DNA of 64,000 nucleotides from assembly GCA_964459465.1 (NCBI GenBank), contig CAYWLR010000008.1, forward strand, positions 62,001 through 126,000, read 5' to 3'. Position numbers and translations under genes: made by a program. The stretch is from CALAMC01 sp964459465. GTDB lineage: Bacteria > Zixibacteria > MSB-5A5 > GN15 > PGXB01. Shown here in pieces: positions 58,206 through 64,000 of this stretch. Numbering within the stretch: the first letter of the stretch is position 1; every line of letters begins with the position of its first letter. The notes under the pieces were generated by a model. That model worked only from the letters and a program-made list of their open reading frames with translations, did no database searches and was not told the origin of the DNA.

Positions 58206-60545
58206 ATGGCGGCCTTACAGACTATTGAGGGTCTCGTATCCGGACTTGACATTACATCAATTATCGATACCATCATGGAATACGAGCGTCAGCCGGTCAC
58301 CATACTGGAAAGCGACAAGACTCTCAAGACACAGCAAATTGCCGCCTATCGCGCGGTTGAAGCCAAATTTCTGGCTGTACAGACGGCCATAAATAAACTA
58401 AAACGAGCCGATTCATTTCAGCAGGCAAGCGTGAGCGTATCCGATGACAGCGTCATATCGGCCAGTTCCAGCGGCGAAGTCGGCCCCGGGGCGTACTCAT
58501 TGAGAGTTCTGCAGATTGCCCGTAATCATCAAATTGCTTCGCAGGGTTTTAACGACCCGACCGAGAATGTGTTTGGAACGGGAACCATAAAAATCTCAAC
58601 GGGCAATTCAAGTTTGATGACTATCGACATTGACAATACGAACAATTCATTGGTGGACATTAAAAATGCCATTAATAATGCCAATGCCGGTGTCACGGCT
58701 ACAATCGTAAACGACGGCACCTCGTCCAATCCCTATCGCCTTTTAATAACCTCCAATAAAACCGGACTGGCCAATTCCATAAATCTGGATATATCGCTAT
58801 CCGGCGGGCAGACGCTTGATTACTCCGGCAAATCATTCGACAATCCCGAAACCCTGTCATTTGCGACAGGCACGACCTCGTCGGTATCCCTGGGGAGCAC
58901 CGCTTCATACACCGGCAGCTCCAACAAAGTTTATTCCTTCACCGTGGCCGGAAGCGGCGAGCAGACCATAGGCTCGGACGTCATCCGGGTGGACTGGACC
59001 GACGGTACCAATTCGGGGTCGATTCTGGTCACACAGGCCGATTCCGAAGTGGAACTTGTCGGCGACGGCGCCGACGGCCTTAAGCTGTCGTTTTCATCGG
59101 GAAAACTCACCGGAGGCGACACTTTTCAGGTTTCGACATTTGCCCCTCTGTTGCAGGCGGCCAGCGACGCCAAAATCGCCATGGGTTCCGACGACGCCAA
59201 CTACGGCTCCGCCCTTGTCATAAGTTCGGAGACCAATGTATTTAATGATGTCATTCCGGGTTTATCCCTGTCCGTCAAAAAGGTCAGTGAACCCGGGGCA
59301 AGTGTTCTTATCGAAACCAATCGGGATGTCAACGGCATAAAAAACATGATCAATGATTTTATAACCAAGTACAACAGCCTGATGGATTTCATGGAAGATC
59401 AATTCACGTATGACAAAGAAAGCAACGACACCGGCGTGCTGTTTACGGAGTTTGTGCTTCAGGCGATGCAGTCAACCACCCGCTCCTCGACGACCTCGGT
59501 TATTCCCGGAATTACTTCGGCGTATAAAAGTCTGGCTTCAATTGGCATTCGTTCCGGCGGCGATGGACGGTTGAAAATCGCCGATTCTGAAAGATTGACC
59601 GATGCCATAGAAAACAATTTCAGTGAGTTTTTGAAATTATTCGTGGATTCGGGCGACTCGACTCGCGCGGGGATTTCCTTTGTTTCCGCGGGAAGCGAAG
59701 CCGTCCCGGGAAGCAATTACAGCGTGAATATTACGCGGGTCGCCGAAAAGGGATATTTCCGGGGAATAGATATTTCCGACGCCTCGGCAAGTCCCCTGAC
59801 CATAAACGCCACGAATAATATACTGCAATTCATGGTGGATGGCGTCAGATCCAATGAAATCGCCCTTACCGAAAAGACATATTCTACGGGAACGGAACTG
59901 GCTCAGGAAATACAAACCCGCATCAATGCCGACGAAAAAATCGGAAAGCGCGGCGTATCGGTGGAATGGGTCGATAACGGTGATACGGGTTATATAAAAT
60001 TCACGAGTGGTACTTATGGTTCCAGCTCCAAAATAGATATTCTCACGAGTGCGTCCAATACGGGCTTCAATGCACTCGGGCTGGCGACGGGCACGACGGC
60101 CGCGGGTCGCGACGTGGAAGGAACCATAAACGGTGAAAAAGCCACCGGAAGCGGGCAGTATCTGACCGGGAATAGCGGCAATTCCACGACCGCCGGTCTG
60201 AAAATAAAGGTTTCTTTGACTTCGTCGGATCTGGTCTCCGGGAGCGAAGGTTCCGTATCTTTCGTCCGAGGGCTGTCTTCGACGGTGGCCAAGACTCTGG
60301 AAAATATTACCGACAGTTACGAAGGTTCTATCGCACGACGAACCCAGGCTTTGCAGCAACAAATCGAGGATCTCGATAAGCAAATTACTTTCTATGACGA
60401 ACGGCTGGCGGCCCGGCGGGAAATATTGTATTCAAAGTTTCAGGCTATGGAAGACGCTCTGGCCGAAATGCAATCAACCTCCACCTATCTGGACGCGCAG
60501 TTGACACAACTCACCAATAACTGGAAAATCATCAATTCAAAATAG
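58206..60545 (+). CDS. fliD: Flagellar filament-capping protein FliD, large form
   Basis: 779 aa, longer than the usual 450-700. N-terminal FliD_N: LVSGLDITSIIDTIMEYERQPV and LESDKTLKTQQIAAYRAVEAKFLAVQTAINKL. Flagellin-hook IN-type strand NNSLVDIKNAINNANAGVTATIV lies near 145. The C-terminal FliD_C has RRTQALQQQIEDLDKQITFYDERLAARREILYSKFQAMEDALAEM, ending LTQLTNNW. It caps the growing filament. CAAAGGGGACAAT precedes the ATG. It begins the fliD-fliS operon. Confidence 0.94.
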   Translation: MAALQTIEGLVSGLDITSIIDTIMEYERQPVTILESDKTLKTQQIAAYRAVEAKFLAVQTAINKLKRADSFQQASVSVSDDSVISASSSGEVGPGAYSLRVLQIARNHQIASQGFNDPTENVFGTGTIKISTGNSSLMTIDIDNTNNSLVDIKNAINNANAGVTATIVNDGTSSNPYRLLITSNKTGLANSINLDISLSGGQTLDYSGKSFDNPETLSFATGTTSSVSLGSTASYTGSSNKVYSFTVAGSGEQTIGSDVIRVDWTDGTNSGSILVTQADSEVELVGDGADGLKLSFSSGKLTGGDTFQVSTFAPLLQAASDAKIAMGSDDANYGSALVISSETNVFNDVIPGLSLSVKKVSEPGASVLIETNRDVNGIKNMINDFITKYNSLMDFMEDQFTYDKESNDTGVLFTEFVLQAMQSTTRSSTTSVIPGITSAYKSLASIGIRSGGDGRLKIADSERLTDAIENNFSEFLKLFVDSGDSTRAGISFVSAGSEAVPGSNYSVNITRVAEKGYFRGIDISDASASPLTINATNNILQFMVDGVRSNEIALTEKTYSTGTELAQEIQTRINADEKIGKRGVSVEWVDNGDTGYIKFTSGTYGSSSKIDILTSASNTGFNALGLATGTTAAGRDVEGTINGEKATGSGQYLTGNSGNSTTAGLKIKVSLTSSDLVSGSEGSVSFVRGLSSTVAKTLENITDSYEGSIARRTQALQQQIEDLDKQITFYDERLAARREILYSKFQAMEDALAEMQSTSTYLDAQLTQLTNNWKIINSK

Positions 60546-60551
60546 GACCAT

Positions 60552-60989
60552 ATGAGAGACAAAATCAGCGAATACATCAGAAGTGACACCGGAAGCAATT
60601 CCCAGATTGAGCTAATCGTCAAGGTGTATAATGGTGCGATTAACAATTTGTCGCGGGCCCGTCGGTCAATTCAATCCGGCGATATATCCTCCGGTTATCA
60701 GGCGTTCGAAGACAGTAAGAAATTTCTTGTACACCTGTACACCACTTTGAACATGGAAAAAGGTGGCGAAATAGCACAAAACCTGTCCAGTCTTTACAGT
60801 TTCCTTATTAATGAAATCAATCTCGTGCAGGCCAGCCGGGATTTGAAGCAACTGGATGAGATAATGGCCATCCTATCCAACGTAAAAGAGGGATGGATGG
60901 AATTGTCGCAGCAGAGTAAATCGAAACAATCGGAAAACAAAGGGGTCTCAACGGCCAATACCAATAAAAGCCTGTCCATATCTGCATGA
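60552..60989 (+). CDS. fliS: Flagellin export chaperone FliS
   Basis: 145 aa. FliS pattern: IELIVKVYNGAINNLSRARRSIQSGD, KKFLVHLYTTLNMEKGGEIAQNLSSLYSFLINEINLVQASRDLKQLDEIMAILSNVKEGWMEL, then a polar tail. It binds the flagellin C-terminus to prevent polymerisation in the cytosol. It starts 6 bases after fliD. Confidence 0.93.
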   Translation: MRDKISEYIRSDTGSNSQIELIVKVYNGAINNLSRARRSIQSGDISSGYQAFEDSKKFLVHLYTTLNMEKGGEIAQNLSSLYSFLINEINLVQASRDLKQLDEIMAILSNVKEGWMELSQQSKSKQSENKGVSTANTNKSLSISA

Positions 60990-60995
60990 AAGGCC

Positions 60996-61454
60996 ATGAA
61001 CATGGAAACCAACCAAATAACAAAAATGGAACGTGAACTGGCATTTATACTGAAGGAAGAGTATTCTTTTTATCAGTCGCTGTACATATTGATTGATAAA
61101 CAAAAGGATATGGTCAAATACGAAAAAGACGATAAGCTGCTCGACCTCTACACCGAAGTTCAGCGTTGTCAACAGCGGATCACCAAGTCCGAGGAAAAAA
61201 TTAACGCCCTCAAGGAGAAGAATCCGCGTTTGTTCCAGCTGGCTTCTTCGGCGCCGGAAATTCGCAAACTGGTCAACAGCATTATCACGCTGATAAAAAA
61301 GAATATCACGCTTGTAAAAGAAAACGAGCAATACCTGAAAAGCCGTCACGGAAGAATACTGGCCGAATTGGAACAGCTTAAAAATTCCAGTAAGATCATG
61401 CAGTACGTGCACGAAGGTGATCCGTCGCCGCAATTTGTTGACGGCAAGAATTAA
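60996..61454 (+). CDS. Second FlgN/FliT-like flagellar chaperone
   Basis: 152 aa (the Met at 61002 is an alternative start). It is all-helical: MERELAFILKEEYSFYQSLYILIDKQKDMVKYEKDDKLLDLYTEVQRCQQRI resembles the FlgN first helices, followed by a second long helix to about residue 135. Directly after fliS is the position of fliT, the FliD chaperone, in many bacteria. So it could be a FliT equivalent for FliD, while the flgN at 48048 serves FlgK/FlgL. Confidence 0.68.
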   Translation: MNMETNQITKMERELAFILKEEYSFYQSLYILIDKQKDMVKYEKDDKLLDLYTEVQRCQQRITKSEEKINALKEKNPRLFQLASSAPEIRKLVNSIITLIKKNITLVKENEQYLKSRHGRILAELEQLKNSSKIMQYVHEGDPSPQFVDGKN

Positions 61455-61502
61455 CCCCGGAACCGCCCCGATGGGGCACATAAATCGGATTTGGAGGGAA
61501 GA

Positions 61503-61793
61503 ATGGGAAACAGGAAAAACCCTCGAACAATCAAAGACGAAAGACCAAAGGGCAACCCCGTGGATCGGGCGAAATCGGTTCAAAAAGCCGAAACCGACGG
61601 GGCCGACCGCCTGGGCGATATAAGAAGAAAAATCAAAGAAGGATATTATGCTTCTTTGGATTTTTCAGAACGGCTGGCCGAAATACTGACCGGGATACCG
61701 GAAATTTGCGGCGAGTCGGACGATGAATTAGACGAGGAAATTGTCCGCATAGCACTGGCAGCAGAAATATACAAGAATTATAAGGTAATATAA
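61503..61793 (+). CDS. Probable anti-sigma-28 factor, FlgM-like
   Basis: 96 aa from the ATG at 61503, with TTGGAGGGAAG just ahead. The N-terminal half is polar and probably disordered (many Lys, Arg, Asp). The C-terminal half has RLGDIRRKIKEGYYASLDFSERLAEILTG, resembling the FlgM pattern of a helix starting ...I+xxIxxGxY followed by IAxxLL. FlgM holds FliA until the hook is done. The two sigma-28 promoters in the window and the place after the chaperone genes support the idea, but similarity is weak. Confidence 0.5.
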   Translation: MGNRKNPRTIKDERPKGNPVDRAKSVQKAETDGADRLGDIRRKIKEGYYASLDFSERLAEILTGIPEICGESDDELDEEIVRIALAAEIYKNYKVI

Positions 61794-61839
61794 GGTACCC
61801 GATTTTGACGGGGAATATTTGAAGTAAAGGCACAAGGTT

Positions 61840-62736
61840 ATGGCACTTACCGCATTTGACCCGGATATCGAAAAAAGAATCAACCAGATAATAGGCGGAA
61901 TCCGAAATCTTCCCACGCCGCCGATTGTTTTTGAGCAGATACAAAAAGTCATCAACGACCCCAACGCTTCTTCGGCCAAGGTGGCCAAAATCCTGGGCGA
62001 AGATGCGGCCATGTCGGTCAAAGTGCTCAAACTGACCAATTCGGCCTTTTATGGATTGTCAAGAGAGGTGGAATCGGTCAAACATGCGGTGACTATTATT
62101 GGCCTTGAAGCGGTCCGCAATCTGGTGCTGTCGGCATCGGTTTTGAATATGTTCAAGTCCGACAATGCCAATAAAGAGTTTCACGAGGAATTCTGGCGGC
62201 ACAGCCTGGCCACGGCCGTGGCCGCAAGGGTAATCGCGCAGAAGTTTAAAAACGGCACCGTTTTTAATCCGGATCCGGCGTTCACGTCGGGGTTGGTGCA
62301 CGATATCGGACGCATTGTCATATGCTGTTTTCTTCCGGCTGACCATGCCAGAATCATGGATGAATTGCGCAGTAAGCAGGAACTGCTGGTTTATGAAGCC
62401 GAGGAAAAAATCCTGGGCTTCAATCATGCCCACTTGGGCAGTCATCTTATCAAAAGCTGGAAACTGCCAGATCGCATGGCCGAGGCCATTGCTTTTCATC
62501 ATAACCCGCAGGATGAAAATAGCAGCCAGAATTACGCTCATTTGGTATGTCTGGCGGATCATCTGGCCCACGTGGCTTTTCCCACGACCATCATTGAGAA
62601 TTCTCATCATATGCTTCCTGCCGGTGTTTCGGAAATTCTAGGACTCGACGAAACCGGATTGGAGGGTCTCAAGGGGAATCTAATGGAAGAGTATATGAAG
62701 GCGGAGACGTTTATGAAAATGGCCGGTGTAGGCTAA
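61840..62736 (+). CDS. HDOD-domain signalling protein
   Basis: 298 aa. The HDOD domain spans about 20-220: LPTPPIVFEQIQKVINDPNASSAKVAKILGEDAAMSVKVLKLTNSAFYGLS, SVKHAVTIIGLEAVRNLVLS and the partly conserved FTSGLVHDIGRIVI. HDOD proteins are catalytically weak relatives of HD-GYP enzymes and act in motility, chemotaxis and stress signalling. It follows the flagellar genes by 46 bases with no terminator in between, so a motility role is plausible. A strong terminator follows it. Confidence 0.88.
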   Translation: MALTAFDPDIEKRINQIIGGIRNLPTPPIVFEQIQKVINDPNASSAKVAKILGEDAAMSVKVLKLTNSAFYGLSREVESVKHAVTIIGLEAVRNLVLSASVLNMFKSDNANKEFHEEFWRHSLATAVAARVIAQKFKNGTVFNPDPAFTSGLVHDIGRIVICCFLPADHARIMDELRSKQELLVYEAEEKILGFNHAHLGSHLIKSWKLPDRMAEAIAFHHNPQDENSSQNYAHLVCLADHLAHVAFPTTIIENSHHMLPAGVSEILGLDETGLEGLKGNLMEEYMKAETFMKMAGVG

Positions 62737-62759
62737 AAAATCGATTGGATTAAGGTCGG

Positions 62760-62804
62760 GCCGGGCAAATATAACTGGATTTGCCCGGCTTTATTTTTTA
62801 TTTT
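62760..62804 (+). terminator. Intrinsic terminator after the HDOD gene
   Basis: GCCGGGCAAAT, 8-base loop, ATTTGCCCGGC, then TTTATTTTTTATTTT. It marks the right end of the flagellar region. Confidence 0.92.
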
Positions 62805-62838
62805 GGCTGCGTTATTTGATTTTGCCGGAGGCAATTTT

Positions 62839-63726
62839 GTGAAGAGAGTGTTTTATATAATCGATGTTTTTGCCGAGGCCAAATACGCTGGCAATCAACT
62901 GGCCGTCTTTCGAAATGCCGAACATTACAGCCAGAAGGAGATGCAAAAGATTGCCAGGGAAATGAACTATTCGGAGACGACTTTTATATATAATAAACGC
63001 CATAAGGATGGTTCTTTTCGTGTCCGTATATTTACTCCGGTCCGTGAAGTCCCCTTCGCCGGTCATCCAACCATTGGAACTGCCTTTATTATAGTGAAGG
63101 AGATTTTAAAATCTGAAGCACCGCAGGTCAATTTGAGGTTGAAGGTTGGCAATATTGCGGTCGATGTCCAGCACGATAAAAAGGGGATCGGACGGTTAAC
63201 CATGCGCCAGAAACAGCCGCAATTCGGGCGAATCATTAACGCCGGAGAAATTGCCCGGATCCTGAATCTGGCCGGAAAAGATATTAACCGTCGTTTTCCG
63301 TGCGTCGAAGTTTCCACTGGGCTTCCCAGCCTGATTGTTCCTTTAAACAGTCTTGACGCCTTGAAAAGATGCCGGGTGAATAAAGATCTTTACGGCCGTC
63401 TGATTACGCGCATCGATGCCCGGGCATTATTCGTCTTCAGCACCCAAACTCATAAAAAAGGCAACGACATCAGTGCCCGCTGTTTTCCGATATTTTACGG
63501 CATCGAAGAAGATCCGGCCACCGGTTCGGCGGCGGGGTGTTTGGCAGCGTATCTGTCAAAATATGAAGTCCTCGGCTCGCCGGAAGTATCGGCAAAGATT
63601 GAGCAGGGTTTTGAAATTAATCGTCCCTCGATTCTATATATCAAAGCCTCTTTAGTGCGGCAGGGTCGTATTGATATCTATGTCGGCGGTCGGTCGGAAA
63701 TGATCGCCAAAGGCGAGTTCCTGTGA
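62839..63726 (+). CDS. PhzF-family isomerase-like protein
   Basis: 295 aa from the GTG at 62839, chosen because GGAGG at 62827-62831 is 7 bases ahead; the frame also opens at a TTG (62803) inside terminator-like sequence. It has a diaminopimelate-epimerase-like double fold: YIIDVFAEAKYAGNQLAVF, catalytic Glu46 in MNYSETTFIY, FTPVREVPFAGHPTIGTAF, and EEDPATGSAAGCLAAYL in the second half. The family includes phenazine PhzF and many proteins of unknown substrate. No phenazine genes are nearby. Confidence 0.85.
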   Translation: MKRVFYIIDVFAEAKYAGNQLAVFRNAEHYSQKEMQKIAREMNYSETTFIYNKRHKDGSFRVRIFTPVREVPFAGHPTIGTAFIIVKEILKSEAPQVNLRLKVGNIAVDVQHDKKGIGRLTMRQKQPQFGRIINAGEIARILNLAGKDINRRFPCVEVSTGLPSLIVPLNSLDALKRCRVNKDLYGRLITRIDARALFVFSTQTHKKGNDISARCFPIFYGIEEDPATGSAAGCLAAYLSKYEVLGSPEVSAKIEQGFEINRPSILYIKASLVRQGRIDIYVGGRSEMIAKGEFL

Positions 63727-63774
63727 AATTACAGCAGTTCGGCCATTAACCTGATAAGTACAGAGCACGCATAA

Positions 63775-64000
63775 ATGGACATTTCGCTTTTTGATTATAA
63801 ACTGCCCGAAGGGCGGATTGCCTATTATCCGGCCCCGCGCCGTGACGGTTCGCGACTTCTGATCGTAGATCGCAAGACCGGCGCTTTCAAGCATAAAAAG
63901 TTTCCGAATGTAATCGACTATATGCAGAAAGGGGACGGCCTGGTCATAAATAATACCATGGTTTTCAAATCGCGCCTTTTGGCTCGGCGCGACAGCGGCG
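63775..64000 (+). CDS. queA: S-adenosylmethionine:tRNA ribosyltransferase-isomerase QueA, 5' part
   Basis: The first 75 codons are present; the gene runs off the window. MDISLFDYKLPEGRIAYYPAPRRDGSRLLIVDR, then HKKFPNVIDYMQKGDGLVINNTMVFKSRL, matches the QueA N-terminus (the VxNxTxVxxxRL stretch is diagnostic). QueA makes epoxyqueuosine in tRNA. The ATG has only a weak ribosome site. Confidence 0.92.
   Translation, partial: MDISLFDYKLPEGRIAYYPAPRRDGSRLLIVDRKTGAFKHKKFPNVIDYMQKGDGLVINNTMVFKSRLLARRDSG

Overview
The window is a chromosomal segment of a motile, Gram-negative-type bacterium. The signs are outer-membrane beta-barrels, P- and L-ring flagellar genes, TatC and a MenA-type prenyltransferase. 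One secreted protein carries a FlgD-Ig/type A C-terminal sorting domain of the kind common in the FCB superphylum, so a candidate phylum such as Zixibacteria is possible, but that is inference. A run of exactly 100 N at 22514-22613 marks a scaffolded draft assembly.

Layout. 1-3342: leucine-type carboxylase operon (MCC beta, methylglutaconyl-CoA hydratase, biotin carboxylase, biotin carrier). 3404-4732: two outer-membrane barrel proteins on the minus strand. 5078-9457: short-chain acyl-CoA operon (thiolase, 3-hydroxyacyl-CoA dehydrogenase, two acyl-CoA dehydrogenases). 9576-18013: mixed housekeeping (isochorismatase-fold hydrolase, lipoprotein, ilvE-rpiB-glyA, a membrane glycosyltransferase, thiamine-binding protein, cutA, PPC-domain protein, dCMP deaminase, nrdR). 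18014-22957: accessory island. 22958-27428: tatC, menA-like gene, tRNA-Gly, a DUF512 radical-SAM-like protein and der. 27499-32867: Rsb-type partner-switch module plus a histidine kinase and a sigma-54 activator. 32992-61793: large flagellar region. 61840 to the end: HDOD protein, PhzF-like protein and the start of queA.

The highlight is the island. The 772-aa protein at 18688-21006 is a Cas12g (type V-G) effector, with a RuvC triad D524/E660/D752 and close resemblance to Cas12g1 as I remember that sequence. It is followed on the same strand by a promoter, a candidate tracrRNA carrying a clear anti-repeat, and a CRISPR array of five identical 36-nt repeats and four exactly 30-nt spacers. No cas1, cas2 or cas4 is present. 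Cas12g is known as an RNA-guided, tracrRNA-dependent RNA-targeting nuclease. Next to the array lies a REP-associated tyrosine transposase with REP hairpins on both sides and a tandem amplification of its own 3' end that runs into the assembly gap.

The flagellar region carries readable regulation. Sigma-54 -24/-12 elements precede flgB and flgF. Sigma-28 elements precede motA and fliC. An NtrC-type activator and its kinase sit just upstream, csrA and fliW flank flgL, and a FlgM-like protein lies near the end. This suggests a class II (sigma-54) to class III (sigma-28/FlgM) hierarchy with CsrA-FliW control of flagellin. flgD, flgE, fliK, fliM/N, flhA/B and fliA are not in the window.
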